Program-made: the position numbers and the translations under genes | Source of the DNA: an uncultured euryarchaeote | GTDB lineage: Archaea; Thermoplasmatota; Poseidoniia; Poseidoniales; Poseidoniaceae | DNA length: 64,000 nt | Assembly: GCA_937892945.1 (NCBI GenBank) | Contig: CALBIL010000039.1 | Coordinates: 91,999-155,998, forward strand | Direction: 5' to 3' | Shown here: in pieces, positions 28,120-38,086 of the stretch | Position numbering within the stretch: the stretch's first letter is position 1 | Layout: every line of letters begins with the position of its first letter | The notes under the pieces: model-generated | Told to the model about the DNA's origin: nothing | Seen by the model: the letters and a program-made list of their open reading frames with translations, nothing else | Database searches by the model: none

Positions 28120-29754
28120 TCAGGTGCGTCCCCACGCTTTGATTCGTTTGACGACTGCCACCGTCTGCTCGAGTGAATATTTGGTTGGTTCAATTGCGAA
28201 CTTTGCCAACACCGGGTCGTTGATGAGAGATACTAACTCTCGAGCAGGCATTGCATGGAATTCTTCACGGCTCAAACCATTTTGGTTTCGAACTTTAGAG
28301 AGGAATACTTGTCGGATTTTATCGGTTTTAGCGTAGTATGTGTACCGGTTCGCATCTCCAAAGCCATAGTAAATGATACTAAACACGTGACGCCATGGTT
28401 CCGGGTCTCGCTTCTTGATGAGAACTGCTTCAAAGGCAATAAAGAGTACGAGGAAGAGCAACATCATGGCTAATCCTTCGCCAGTGAAATAGACCAAAAG
28501 AAAGTAAACAGTATTGTAAGAATCTGCTAATAAGGCATTTTGGGGGTGACGAGATTCATCAAAAATTACCATGGCATTTTCTGCGGGTTGTCCTTCTTCA
28601 CCGATATTCGTTGACATTAGGGCTTCAGCAATGAAATCCATTGCCCATTTCCGATTATCATTTGCAGGTATACATTTCTCATTGCTTGTGACGCAATCAT
28701 TCGTCCCATACAAAGGGTCGTTTGGGTCGTTGAAACCTTCATAGTCGTAAATGGCATTAATCAGAGCAGAACCATCAGCCATGAACACAATACGGCCACC
28801 TTCATCGGGGTCGCAAGATTTTTGTGCACATGCTTCGATGCTCAAATTAAATTGGCCCCACAAATCGGGAGTTTCAGAAGTTTGTTCATTTCCTACCCAG
28901 ATCTCTCCATCTCCATTGACATCGACGGTTGCTTCATTACTGGTCACAGCTCGAATAGAAACTTCAGAAAGAGCACCGCTTACACCAGGGATGAGTTCCA
29001 AGGCAGTGATATTGTTCAGCAGTAACTGGTATGTTGCGTTATACTGGATTTCACCATTCACCCAGTGCTGGGAGCACAAACCAGCATCTTCGAGAGGCAT
29101 GGCTCTTCCGTTCAATGCTCTACAAGGGTGAGCGCCTTCGCCATTTATTCCACTCCAACGGTCATGGACAGAGAGGGTTGCAGGGTCGACACTACTCCCG
29201 TTCATTCCACAAGGTGTCGCTTGCATACACATCCAAATATAGTTGTAATCGAGTTCTTCGACATAGGTTGTATCGTAAAGTTGGTAACCAGTGTAACGCA
29301 CACCATAGGCTTGAGCGATACTTCCAGCAAATCCATAATCATCAAGAACCAGAGCAGTACCTCCTGCATCAACAAACTCGACGATTGCATCAATTTCCGA
29401 AGGAGAGTAACCGTCTTCTGCTGCAATGGTGATGAACCCATCACTGTCAAATTGAGGGAGTGAAAGTGTATCGCGTTCTACGCCAGCAAGAATGTAAGTT
29501 GTATTACGAGGGTCTTCTATATCTGCTAGCAAGAGTGGGCTGCTCACCAATGAACTTGTTTTGATGCCCATGTCTTTGATGTCTTGTCGAAATGCTGACA
29601 TGTCATTCCAATCATCATCGTAAGCCGACAATTGGTTAGTATTGGACAGATTCACAAAGTTAAGCAAAATACTCGTTAGCAAAAGAAACATTACGATCCA
29701 GAACGCGGCTTGTAGGCCGATTCTTCGGTAATTGAGGTTTGCGTTGTCGAGCAT
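28120..29754 (-). CDS. DUF4350-like membrane protein
   Basis: 544 residues. One N-terminal helix (about 14-34) precedes a long extracytoplasmic domain with SPSEIDAIVEFVDAGGTALVLDDYGFAGSIAQAYGVRY, the pattern of DUF4350 (a ThuA/glutamine amidotransferase-like fold). A second helix near residue 430 is followed by a soluble C-terminal tail. ATTPC, CSQHW and CVTSNEKC suggest disulfides outside the cell. It is first in the DUF58 operon. Role unknown. Confidence 0.8.
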   Translation of the reverse strand: MLDNANLNYRRIGLQAAFWIVMFLLLTSILLNFVNLSNTNQLSAYDDDWNDMSAFRQDIKDMGIKTSSLVSSPLLLADIEDPRNTTYILAGVERDTLSLPQFDSDGFITIAAEDGYSPSEIDAIVEFVDAGGTALVLDDYGFAGSIAQAYGVRYTGYQLYDTTYVEELDYNYIWMCMQATPCGMNGSSVDPATLSVHDRWSGINGEGAHPCRALNGRAMPLEDAGLCSQHWVNGEIQYNATYQLLLNNITALELIPGVSGALSEVSIRAVTSNEATVDVNGDGEIWVGNEQTSETPDLWGQFNLSIEACAQKSCDPDEGGRIVFMADGSALINAIYDYEGFNDPNDPLYGTNDCVTSNEKCIPANDNRKWAMDFIAEALMSTNIGEEGQPAENAMVIFDESRHPQNALLADSYNTVYFLLVYFTGEGLAMMLLFLVLFIAFEAVLIKKRDPEPWRHVFSIIYYGFGDANRYTYYAKTDKIRQVFLSKVRNQNGLSREEFHAMPARELVSLINDPVLAKFAIEPTKYSLEQTVAVVKRIKAWGRT

Positions 29755-29879
29755 GAGGTCACCTTCTAGAGCACTGTTCCGACATACCCACGAGTTCCAT
29801 TGGGTTTAGAAGGTTGTTATTTGATGGAAGGGAGATGCTCATTCAATGTGCCAATAAATCCGCGTAAAACAGTGCCTTA

Positions 29880-30119
29880 TTAGCGTTTCAAATGAACTTT
29901 TGAAGCAATACGAGCAACCTCATCAACCGGGATTTCCATCATCCCGTCAACCATCTCCCAAGGAAGTGCAGACGGGTCAATATTTTCTTCGATCTTAACT
30001 CGAATTCCTGAGATTGAACCCGATTGTTTATCAAATATAATATCGCTAAGGATTCCGAGAAGTTGACTGTGTGAATCAATGACTTCACGGTCGATGATTT
30101 CACGTGCAAAGACAGCCAT
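29880..30119 (-). CDS. PRC-barrel protein
   Basis: 79 residues from ATG 30119, preceded by GGGAGTGA. The protein AREIIDREVIDSHSQLLGILSDIIFDKQSGSISGIRVKIEE and IPVDEVARIASKVHLKR matches a single PRC-barrel domain. In euryarchaea, small PRC-barrel proteins (CdpA/CdpB) are part of the FtsZ-based division machinery; others bind RNA or other proteins. The gene follows cdc48 by about 70 bases on the same strand. A division role is a plausible inference, not shown. Confidence 0.85.
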   Translation of the reverse strand: MAVFAREIIDREVIDSHSQLLGILSDIIFDKQSGSISGIRVKIEENIDPSALPWEMVDGMMEIPVDEVARIASKVHLKR

Positions 30120-30189
30120 ACAAATCACTCCCAGTAACAGGTCAACCACATCGATGCAGCACATCAATGCGTCGATTCAAGAAACCGCC

Positions 30190-32415
30190 TCACATTGACT
30201 CCATGCCATATCCAGTATCTCGGTCTCGTTTGATATTGGAGAGGCCAGATGTCAACAAAGTTTCCATCTTTTGATAGTAAGTGAGCATTTCTGCAGTTAC
30301 TGTCGGGCGAACACGCTTGACGGCTTCTTCGAAATGTGACTTGGTGACTTTCTTCTTGTTTGCTCGCATACAAATGAGTGCAGCTTCTCGGCATACTGCT
30401 TCAATATCAGCACCTGTGAATCCGTCGAGTCCGACCATAATATCCTTGAGTGAAAATTTCGATAATGGCATACCTTCACTGTGAATCTTGAAAATCGTTT
30501 CACGTGCTCCTGCATCTGGGGGAGGAACGTGAAGAACTCGTTCAAATCGACCGCTGCGCATGAGAGCAGGGTCCAACATTTCGGGGCGATTGGTCGCAGC
30601 GACAACGATGACGCCATCGAGCGATTCTACACCATCCATGCTAGCGAGCAATTGATTGACGACTCGGTTACCAACATCACTGCCTTCTGTTCCAGATGAA
30701 GAACGCCGACCGGCAATAGATTCGAATTCATCCAAGAAGATGATGGCAGGTGCTGATTGTTTTGCTTTCTTGAATATTTCACGAATGCCACGTTCCGATT
30801 CGCCAACCCATTTCGAAATCATCTCCGGGCCTTTTATACTAATGAAATTGGCCTGAGCTTCGTTAGCAATTGCTTTGGCAAGTAATGTCTTTCCAGTCCC
30901 CGGTGCTCCGAACAGAACAATTCCACGCGGAGGCTTTATGCCAAAGTGTTCAAACAACTCTGGTTTTGTAAGTGGCCATTCAACGGATTCCTTTAGACGA
31001 TCTTTGACTTCTTCTAATCCTCCAACTTCATCCCAAGTGACTTTAGGTATCTCAACATAAATCTCCCTCAATGCGGAAGGTTCGATGTCCTTAATCGCTT
31101 CACGGAAATCATCCATACGTACTTCCATCTTTTCGAGAACTTCCGGAGGTACAGTCTCTTCTTCCAAATCTATTTCAGGGAGATAACGGCGCAAAGCCTT
31201 CATTGCGGATTCACGTACCAGAGCAGCTAAATCAGCCCCTACAAATCCATAGGTGTTGTCGAGTACCCAATCAATTTCAAAGTCATCAGAAATTGGCATT
31301 TGACGAGTGTGCACATCCATGATTTCATTGCGTCCATCACGGTCAGGGACTCCAATTTCAATTTCACGGTCAAAGCGACCAGGTCGACGCAGTGCAGGAT
31401 CGAGAGCATCTCTGCGATTGGTTGCACCGATGACGACAACATTGTCTCGCCCTTCCATGCCGTCCATGAGTGTAAGCATTTGAGCGACAACTCTTCGTTC
31501 AACTTCTCCACTCACTTCCTCACGCTTAGGGCAAATAGAGTCAATTTCGTCAATAAATATGATTGCAGGGGCATTTTCTGCTGCTTCATCAAAAATTTCT
31601 CGAAGTTGTTTTTCGGATTCTCCATAGTATTTGGAGATGATTTCGGGACCGTTAATACTCTTGAAATGGGCATTGACTTCTGTAGCTACTGCTTTGGCAA
31701 TCATTGTTTTACCCGTTCCAGGTGGGCCGTGAAGAAGAACTCCCTTTGGCGGATCAATACCGAGTCGACGGAATAATTCTGGATGTTTGAGGGGGAGTTC
31801 AATCATCTCACGTACTTTTTGTAATTGTTGTCCGATTCCACCGATGTCTTCGTAGGTAATACCTTCAGTTTGACCGGCATCGACATCGTCCACAGCTTCG
31901 TCTTTGATGACGATATCCGTATCGTTCGTGACTTTTACAATTCCTTTTGGCGTGGTTTGAATCACGGCAAACGGTAAGGCCTCTGCAAACAAGGTCATAC
32001 CTGGGATGAAAATTCTATCTCCTTGAACAACTGGGCGCTTTGAAAGCCCCCGTCGAGCAAACCCTTCTATGCCAGGACCGAACTTGACTTTCTGTTTGTT
32101 GGCCATGACTGGGGAAAGGATGAGTTTGGTACATTCCTTTGCATCAACTTTGCTTACAGTCACACGGTCGCCAAGACTTACACCTGCATTTTTACGAATA
32201 ATACCGTCGACGCGAATGATTTCCATCTTGGCATCTTCAGGCCGGCTGCGCCAATAAATAGCAGCAGTCGAGCGCTTTTCACCCTTGATTTCAACAATAT
32301 CTCCGGGTTTCAATCCGAGATCATTTTCCCCTGAAATCCGGGCTCTACCATGACCTACATCAGACGGAATAGCTTTCGAGACACGCAACGACATTGTTTT
32401 TTGATCTTTCGCCAT
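30190..32415 (-). CDS. cdc48: Cdc48/p97-family AAA+ ATPase (VAT)
   Basis: 741 residues. The N-domain (1-180, double-psi barrel plus four-stranded part) is followed by two AAA+ modules. D1 has Walker A GPPGTGKT (230-237) and Walker [10 protein letters not shown]2 has GAPGTGKT (503-510) and IIFLDEFES. Both have arginine-finger segments ([20 protein letters not shown]). It unfolds proteins, working with the proteasome in archaea. ATG 32415 follows GGAAG, and a TATA-like TTAAATAG lies about 35 bases upstream. Confidence 0.97.
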   Translation of the reverse strand: MAKDQKTMSLRVSKAIPSDVGHGRARISGENDLGLKPGDIVEIKGEKRSTAAIYWRSRPEDAKMEIIRVDGIIRKNAGVSLGDRVTVSKVDAKECTKLILSPVMANKQKVKFGPGIEGFARRGLSKRPVVQGDRIFIPGMTLFAEALPFAVIQTTPKGIVKVTNDTDIVIKDEAVDDVDAGQTEGITYEDIGGIGQQLQKVREMIELPLKHPELFRRLGIDPPKGVLLHGPPGTGKTMIAKAVATEVNAHFKSINGPEIISKYYGESEKQLREIFDEAAENAPAIIFIDEIDSICPKREEVSGEVERRVVAQMLTLMDGMEGRDNVVVIGATNRRDALDPALRRPGRFDREIEIGVPDRDGRNEIMDVHTRQMPISDDFEIDWVLDNTYGFVGADLAALVRESAMKALRRYLPEIDLEEETVPPEVLEKMEVRMDDFREAIKDIEPSALREIYVEIPKVTWDEVGGLEEVKDRLKESVEWPLTKPELFEHFGIKPPRGIVLFGAPGTGKTLLAKAIANEAQANFISIKGPEMISKWVGESERGIREIFKKAKQSAPAIIFLDEFESIAGRRSSSGTEGSDVGNRVVNQLLASMDGVESLDGVIVVAATNRPEMLDPALMRSGRFERVLHVPPPDAGARETIFKIHSEGMPLSKFSLKDIMVGLDGFTGADIEAVCREAALICMRANKKKVTKSHFEEAVKRVRPTVTAEMLTYYQKMETLLTSGLSNIKRDRDTGYGMESM

Positions 32416-32445
32416 ATTTTCACTTCCATTGTTGAACTGTCGAGC

Positions 32446-32453
32446 CTATTTAA
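32446..32453 (-). promoter_or_regulatory. TATA-like box for cdc48
   Basis: TTAAATAG on the minus strand lies about 35 bases upstream of the cdc48 ATG, giving a predicted leader of about 9 bases that holds the GGAAG ribosome-binding site. Identified by eye. Confidence 0.4.
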
Positions 32454-32593
32454 TGGTGGCCAGACCGCCTCTTCTCTGTTCGTTTCCGCCGGCCCCCTTT
32501 TAACCTTAAGATAAAAAACGATGGTAATTCTTGAGAATTTTTCCGTTTGAATCTTTCCATCAATTTCAAGAAGGGCGTTCCATTGGACCTGAT

Positions 32594-34222
32594 ATGGTTC
32601 ACGTTCTTGAAACAGGTCTCGAATTCTTAGAAATAGAAAATCCAAATGGTAAACCTTCCGTAAAAGGTTACAATATTATCAACGGTCAAATGAGTTTAGC
32701 CAGTGATGGTGCTACCTTTACTTCCATTAATCCAGCGATTCTCAACGATACACTCGGTGAATTCCCTCTCTCAACCCGAGACGATGTTCATACTGCTTTG
32801 GATGCCGCACATGCTGCTTTCCCTTCTTGGGCAGCTACACCTGCGCCGACCCGTGGACAAATCATCGGTAACATGGGCCGTTTGCTCATGGATCACAAAG
32901 ATGCAATTGTGGCGCTCGAAACACGTGAAATTGGTAAAACTCTGAAAGAATCAGCAGGTTCGGTCCAGGAAGCAATTGATACCTGTTTGTTTTTCCAATC
33001 TGAAGGCCGACGTCTTTACGGACAAACCGTGAACTCAGAATTACCGGATAAAGAATTGTTCACCTACCGCCGTCCTCTTGGGGTTTGTGGAATTATCAAT
33101 GCTTGTAACTTCCCAGCCGCTGTGCCTTTTTGGAAAATGATTCCAGCGATTATGTGTGGGAACACATGTGTTTGGAAGAGTCCTCAAGATGCACCACTCC
33201 TCTCCTTTGCTCTGGCTCGTATTATGCACGAAGCAGGATTGCCAGATGGTGTCATCAATTTGGTTCACGGTAAAGGCAGTGGCGCTGGCCAATTTTTAGT
33301 CGATGCTGTCGATGAAGGCCGAGTGAACAAGATTTCCTTCACAGGTTCTACCGAAGTTGGAAAGATGATTGGAGAAGTTTGCGGAAGGAATTTAGTCTCA
33401 TGTTCTCTTGAACTCGGTGGTAAGAATCCATTGGTTGTTATGCCAAGCGCAGATCTCGACAACGCAGTAGAAGGCGCCTATTGGGGTGCTTTTGGAACAG
33501 CTGGACAACGATGTACTTCTCTTGGAAATTTGATTCTTCACAAGGATATCTATGACGAGTTCATGACCAAGTTCATGGCAAAAGTCGAATCGACTACTAT
33601 TGGAGATTCACTTGCTCACGATGGCGTCTTGTATGGACCAATGTTGTCTGAAAAGTATGCAAAAGATTTCCTCAAAGGTGTTGAAATGTGTAACGCATCA
33701 GGTGCTAAGCAAATCTTTGGACAAGGTCGCATTACCAGTGACAACAAACCCGCAAACTTCCTCGGAACTGCTGAAGATGGCGTCTTCATGTGGCCTCACG
33801 TGTTCACCGAAGTCACCGAAGGCATGGAATGTTTCAATGAAGAGGTCTTTGGCCCAGCAGTGACAATCTGTAAGGCGAATGATTTCGAACATGCACTTCA
33901 CCTTGCCAATGCAAGCCCTTACGGTTTGTCTTCAGCAATCTATACCAATGACCGATTGGAAGCCTACCGTTACAAAACCGGAATCAAGGCTGGAATGACT
34001 GGAATCAATAATTCCACAACCGGAGCAGAAGCACATTTGCCGTTTGGTGGTGTCAAAGGTTCAGGGAACGGGACACGGGAATCTGGGATTTGGGTAATCG
34101 AGGCGTATTCTTATTGGCATGCAGTCAATGATGAACTCTCTGGGAAACTCCAACTCGCTCAAATGGATGTTGAAGATGTCGAGATGGCCGAAGCTGATGT
34201 TGATTGGACTCAATTGGCTTGA
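32594..34222 (+). CDS. NAD(P)-dependent aldehyde dehydrogenase
   Basis: 542 residues from ATG 32594; the track starts earlier at TTG 32531, ahead of a plausible TATA (AAGATAAAAA near 32507). GVCGIINACNFPAAVP, FTGSTEVGK, ELGGKNPLVVM (general-base Glu) and GQRCTS (nucleophile Cys) define the aldehyde dehydrogenase fold, with FNEEVFGPAV and PFGGVKGSGNGTRE near the C-terminus. The substrate cannot be fixed from sequence; 1-pyrroline-5-carboxylate or succinate-type semialdehydes are possible. It is divergent from cdc48 and ends about 80 bases before the phytoene synthase. Confidence 0.9.
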   Translation: MVHVLETGLEFLEIENPNGKPSVKGYNIINGQMSLASDGATFTSINPAILNDTLGEFPLSTRDDVHTALDAAHAAFPSWAATPAPTRGQIIGNMGRLLMDHKDAIVALETREIGKTLKESAGSVQEAIDTCLFFQSEGRRLYGQTVNSELPDKELFTYRRPLGVCGIINACNFPAAVPFWKMIPAIMCGNTCVWKSPQDAPLLSFALARIMHEAGLPDGVINLVHGKGSGAGQFLVDAVDEGRVNKISFTGSTEVGKMIGEVCGRNLVSCSLELGGKNPLVVMPSADLDNAVEGAYWGAFGTAGQRCTSLGNLILHKDIYDEFMTKFMAKVESTTIGDSLAHDGVLYGPMLSEKYAKDFLKGVEMCNASGAKQIFGQGRITSDNKPANFLGTAEDGVFMWPHVFTEVTEGMECFNEEVFGPAVTICKANDFEHALHLANASPYGLSSAIYTNDRLEAYRYKTGIKAGMTGINNSTTGAEAHLPFGGVKGSGNGTRESGIWVIEAYSYWHAVNDELSGKLQLAQMDVEDVEMAEADVDWTQLA

Positions 34223-34258
34223 AGTCACCTCATTATTGTCTTTGAGAAAAAACCGTAG

Positions 34259-34270
34259 TTCATATATGAA
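34259..34270 (+). promoter_or_regulatory. Palindromic TATA region of the phytoene synthase gene
   Basis: TTCATATATGAA is a perfect 12-base palindrome containing a TATA box. Its centre is about 39 bases before ATG 34303, which puts the transcription start near 34290 and excludes the track's GTG 34276. Confidence 0.5.
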
Positions 34271-34302
34271 TAGGCGTGAAAAGTATTCGTTGGGTGAATC
34301 AT

Positions 34303-35310
34303 ATGCCGTCTATCTTCCTTCTTAGCGATGAAACTGATTTGAGTTTTGTTGAACATGTGGAACTTGCTTATACTGAATGTGAACACATAGCGAGGAGAGC
34401 ATCTTCCTCGTTTTTCCGATCTTTCAGACACCTTCCGGAGTCAAAAAGAAAATCAGTCAATGCACTCTATGCTTTTTGCCGCCGAGTCGATGACATTGTC
34501 GATGGTGATTGGTTACCAGATGGAGATTTGAGTCATTTGGATTTGTTAACTGAAAAGCATTGTCAAGAATTGCTTGAAGAAAGAACATTTAACGCCTTAT
34601 ACTCGAAAGAGGAACATTTTATTCGTCTTCGTGCCTTACTTTCATTCCGTGAAAACTTAGATGGTATAGAAGCAGGTGTGAAAATGACAGACCCGGTATT
34701 CATGGCTCTCGCAGATACTCTGGATCGTTATCCAATTGAAATTGTTCATCTTCACGAACTCATCAACGGCATGGAAGACGACTTGTTCGAAACCACCTAC
34801 GAACGTTTTGAAGATTTACGCCGCTATTGCTACCGTGTGGCCTCAACAGTTGGTCTTTGTCTCATCGAAATTTACGGTTACTCTGATCCAAATACTCGCC
34901 GTCATGCCGTTGAAATGGGCATATTTCTTCAACTGGTCAATGTACTCAGAGACATTCAAGAAGATTTGTCCCGCAATCGCATCTACATTCCCTCTGAAGA
35001 ACTTGCAAAGTTCGATATCAGCCATTCCGACCTTCACGATTCTTCTCTTGCAGGAACCAAAGCGTGGCAAAATTTCATGCGCCACTATATCGATCACATT
35101 CATGCACATCGTAAGAATGCGCTCGGACTTTTACCGTTGCTCGATAAAGATGCTCGCCGTTCACCTCGTTTGATGTGCATGGCTTACAATGCAATTTTGG
35201 ATGAAGCAGTACGACGTAATGGTGACGTGTTAAGTCGGCGTTTAACGCTCAATTTTTATCGAAAAATGCAAGTAGCTTTTTCGACACTTCTTTCACCAAA
35301 TCTTGACTAA
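34303..35310 (+). CDS. Squalene/phytoene synthase family protein
   Basis: About 335 residues from ATG 34303 (the track's GTG 34276 lies too close to the TATA box). The first aspartate-rich motif is in FCRRVDDIVDGD and the second in VLRDIQEDLSRNRIYIP, both binding Mg-prenyl diphosphate. These trans-isoprenyl synthases join two C15 or C20 units head-to-head to squalene or phytoene. With the FAD oxidoreductase at 43960 it may feed carotenoid or retinal synthesis, which is inference. It starts the light-stress island. Confidence 0.9.
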   Translation: MPSIFLLSDETDLSFVEHVELAYTECEHIARRASSSFFRSFRHLPESKRKSVNALYAFCRRVDDIVDGDWLPDGDLSHLDLLTEKHCQELLEERTFNALYSKEEHFIRLRALLSFRENLDGIEAGVKMTDPVFMALADTLDRYPIEIVHLHELINGMEDDLFETTYERFEDLRRYCYRVASTVGLCLIEIYGYSDPNTRRHAVEMGIFLQLVNVLRDIQEDLSRNRIYIPSEELAKFDISHSDLHDSSLAGTKAWQNFMRHYIDHIHAHRKNALGLLPLLDKDARRSPRLMCMAYNAILDEAVRRNGDVLSRRLTLNFYRKMQVAFSTLLSPNLD

Positions 35311-35325
35311 TGTCTAATAAAATCA

Positions 35326-35333
35326 TTTTTTTT
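35326..35333 (+). terminator. T8 tract after phytoene synthase
   Basis: Eight consecutive T residues lie 16 bases after the stop codon. Archaeal termination is commonly driven by such T-tracts without a hairpin, so a 3' end here is likely. Confidence 0.45.
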
Positions 35334-35386
35334 ATAGAACTCATAGGAATCATCAAAAGGGCCGTCTTGCACGAACATTTGATTCT

Positions 35387-36703
35387 ATGGATTCAGCGAA
35401 CCTTTCTCTTCAAGCCTTGCTTTTCATTGGAGTTGTTGCGTATTTGGTGTATAGCATCTTCAAAAGAGCAGAAACAGAGGGGGAAAAGGAAACCGAAATT
35501 CCAATCTACAGCCTCATTGCTAATAAGCGAGAATTGCCGGGGAGAATCAATTCGATTTTTTGCGTATTCGTCGTCTTTTTTATGCTCATTGTTTCAGCGG
35601 ATTTGCATTGGGCTTGGAAAGATGCACAATTTGATTTTGCCGAAGAAGAGAGGGAGCAATGCCGTTCAGTTTCATCACACCAAGCAAGTGATTGTGAATA
35701 CAATCTAAATGGAATGTATTTTGATACAGATGGTCCCACAATGTTCGATGGATATTCATCTGACCATCCATTCATGGCCGATGGACCTTGGATTTGGATA
35801 GGCTTTTTTGCTGTAGCATCTTTGTTATCACTCGGTCTTTTGGGAAGAGGCTATCGACAAATACGTTCGCTTGAATTACAATTCAATAAAAGAAAAGCCG
35901 AAACTGCCCTTATACCAATGCTCGCTCTCGATCCGCAATGCGTTTCAGAAGGTCGAGTTGATTTACCTATGCCGATTGAACCTCTTTACCCAACCGTTGT
36001 AGAACAATTTACATCTCCATTACTCTTGTTTACCTCAGTTTTAGTGACTTTGGGGACACTAGCTGCTGTTGCATATGAATTATTTGATGGTGGTTTCAAA
36101 GATACGTATAAAATATCCACTGACTTATTTGATTTACCAATTTTTTACGAATATGTCTTAACTGCTCTCTTAGCGTATTATGCATTCATGGTTGTCTATG
36201 TTTGTTACTCCCTCTTTCCATATTTCGATAGACCAATCTTCGATGAATCCGACTCCCTTTTTACATCCCAAATGACCGGTGTTGCTTCGGTTGAAAATCA
36301 AGACGCAGATGATGAACCAATTATTGAATCAGATGAACCTGCTCGAATGGATGCTGTAATTCAAATCTTAGAGATGGAAATGCAACAAGCACGGCAAGAA
36401 ACTCAACGTCTGAAAGGTGAACTTGTAGAAGCTAACAAAAAAGTGGTGGTCTTGAACACTGAACTGGATGAAAAGTCTTCAGAACTTGAAGATATGAAAG
36501 TGGTGAAAGAGAAAATGGAGTCGGTCTTCGAAGAACAATCGCAAAACGATGGAAAAACACTCACAATGGCTGACTCGGTCTTGGTTGGTGATGCACTGTT
36601 CGGTTCAACGAAGATAGACCAGCAAATAGTTAACGATCCATTAGCCATCGCTCGAGCAGCCATTGAAGCCTATCAGCAAGGAAAGAAAGACGCTGAAAAA
36701 TGA
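35387..36703 (+). CDS. Membrane protein with coiled-coil tail, unknown
   Basis: 438 residues from ATG 35387; about five hydrophobic helices in the first 275 residues, with an extracytoplasmic acidic loop (DGYSSDHPFMADGPWIW). A heptad-rich coiled coil follows (MEMQQARQETQRLKGELVEANKKVVVLNTELDEK, about 320-380). The last 30 residues (DPLAIARAAIEAYQQGKKDAEK) form a charged helix. No named family is recognised. It abuts the convergent epimerase gene with no gap. Confidence 0.65.
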   Translation: MDSANLSLQALLFIGVVAYLVYSIFKRAETEGEKETEIPIYSLIANKRELPGRINSIFCVFVVFFMLIVSADLHWAWKDAQFDFAEEEREQCRSVSSHQASDCEYNLNGMYFDTDGPTMFDGYSSDHPFMADGPWIWIGFFAVASLLSLGLLGRGYRQIRSLELQFNKRKAETALIPMLALDPQCVSEGRVDLPMPIEPLYPTVVEQFTSPLLLFTSVLVTLGTLAAVAYELFDGGFKDTYKISTDLFDLPIFYEYVLTALLAYYAFMVVYVCYSLFPYFDRPIFDESDSLFTSQMTGVASVENQDADDEPIIESDEPARMDAVIQILEMEMQQARQETQRLKGELVEANKKVVVLNTELDEKSSELEDMKVVKEKMESVFEEQSQNDGKTLTMADSVLVGDALFGSTKIDQQIVNDPLAIARAAIEAYQQGKKDAEK

Positions 36704-38077
36704 TTAATTCTTCCACTTACCTAAAGCATCTCGAAGTGCAGGTTCGAGCGTTTGATATTGAAATTCATAGCCACTTTCCAAGAGTCGATTTGGTAATACT
36801 CTCGCACTATCTGTTGCGAGTGTAACACCCATCTTCCCGAGTAAAAACCAGATGCCGATTGGAGGAACTGGGATGAATGAAGGTCTCCACAAGACTTTCC
36901 CTAACACTTTGGCGAATGTCTTTTGTCGAAGAGGATTCGGTGAACTGAAATTGTAGATTCCCTCGCATTCCTTTGTCATCATCACATAATCAATTCCGTA
37001 GACTTGGTCATCCATTGCCATCCACGAATACCATTGCTTACCCCACCCGATTGGGCCACCTGCGCCAAGTTGTGCCGGTAAGAGCATTTTTTGGAGCGCT
37101 CCGCCTGTTGCGTCGAGGACAAGACTGGTGCGGCAATGAATGGTGCGAATTCCAGCATCTCGAGCCGGTTGAGCAGCTTGTTCCCATGCATCACATACAT
37201 CGGGTAGGAATCCTTCACCACGTTTTGATTCTTCAGTGAGTTCTTCATCTCCACGATTCCCATAGAATCCTATGGCACTTGAAACGATGAATACCTCAGG
37301 TTTCTTTTCGAGTTGAGCAATTGTCTTGGCAAGCAGTTCAGTACTTTGTGTTCGGCTGTCTTCGAGTAGCTTCATTCGTTTTTGTGTCCAACGCTTATCG
37401 CCAATTCCGGCTCCACCCAGATGGATTACGGCATCAAAGCCTTCCAAGTCTTTTGGATTAATTTCCCCTTCACTCGGCTTCCATTTAATCTGATTTTTAC
37501 CAGGGTCATTTCGTACCAATCGCCATACTTCATGGCCAGCGGTATCGAAAAAGGCAATCAATTGCCGTCCAATGAGTCCAGACGACCCCGCAATGAGGAT
37601 TCGCTTTCGGTCCATATGTGCAAAATCTTGGTAACGTTTTGTATCCTTTTCCAAACGTATTTGACGTGCCGTAAACATTCGCTTCAATCGACGTTTTATG
37701 CTCCCTCCGCCAAAAATACGGCCAAGAACTCCCATTGGGAGTGTGTATTGGACATTATCTTCTACTCGACATGCGCCATCTTCTGTTTCGACAAAGGAGT
37801 GGACATGATGCCATGTTTTGAACGGTCCACTGATCATTGTATCCTCAAAAGCATGAGGTGGATTATAGCCCGAATGTTCAGCAATCCATTTCATTTTAAT
37901 GGGTCCAAGTGGAATTTGGAATGTTAAACGCGAGCCGTTTTCCAAGGATGAGAGTTCCCCTACTTGTTCGGCCTTCTCCCAAGGCGGCATCAATCGACGA
38001 AAAGCGCCCTTGCGCTCATGCCAGTCAAATGTATCTTCAACATTGGTTACAACTTGTGTCGTGTGTTTATATTCCAT
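36704..38077 (-). CDS. SRPBCC domain fused to TIGR01777 NAD-dependent epimerase
   Basis: 457 residues. Residues 1-150 are a START/SRPBCC-like helix-grip domain (KHTTQVVTNVEDTFDWHERKGAFRRLMPPWE). From about 158, RKRILIAGSSGLIGRQLIAFF begins a Rossmann fold with GGAGIGDKRWTQKRMKLLEDSRTQST and SSAIGFYGNRGDEEL, the signature of TIGR01777 sugar-epimerase-like proteins. Standalone TIGR01777 proteins are about 300 residues; the fusion may bind a hydrophobic ligand. Substrate unknown. Confidence 0.88.
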   Translation of the reverse strand: MEYKHTTQVVTNVEDTFDWHERKGAFRRLMPPWEKAEQVGELSSLENGSRLTFQIPLGPIKMKWIAEHSGYNPPHAFEDTMISGPFKTWHHVHSFVETEDGACRVEDNVQYTLPMGVLGRIFGGGSIKRRLKRMFTARQIRLEKDTKRYQDFAHMDRKRILIAGSSGLIGRQLIAFFDTAGHEVWRLVRNDPGKNQIKWKPSEGEINPKDLEGFDAVIHLGGAGIGDKRWTQKRMKLLEDSRTQSTELLAKTIAQLEKKPEVFIVSSAIGFYGNRGDEELTEESKRGEGFLPDVCDAWEQAAQPARDAGIRTIHCRTSLVLDATGGALQKMLLPAQLGAGGPIGWGKQWYSWMAMDDQVYGIDYVMMTKECEGIYNFSSPNPLRQKTFAKVLGKVLWRPSFIPVPPIGIWFLLGKMGVTLATDSARVLPNRLLESGYEFQYQTLEPALRDALGKWKN

Positions 38078-38086
38078 TTGTTCACC

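Noticed and set aside
28751-29463. Plus-strand ORFs opposite the DUF4350 gene
   Set aside because: Low-complexity, no ribosome-binding sites, and the opposite frame has clear membrane and domain features.
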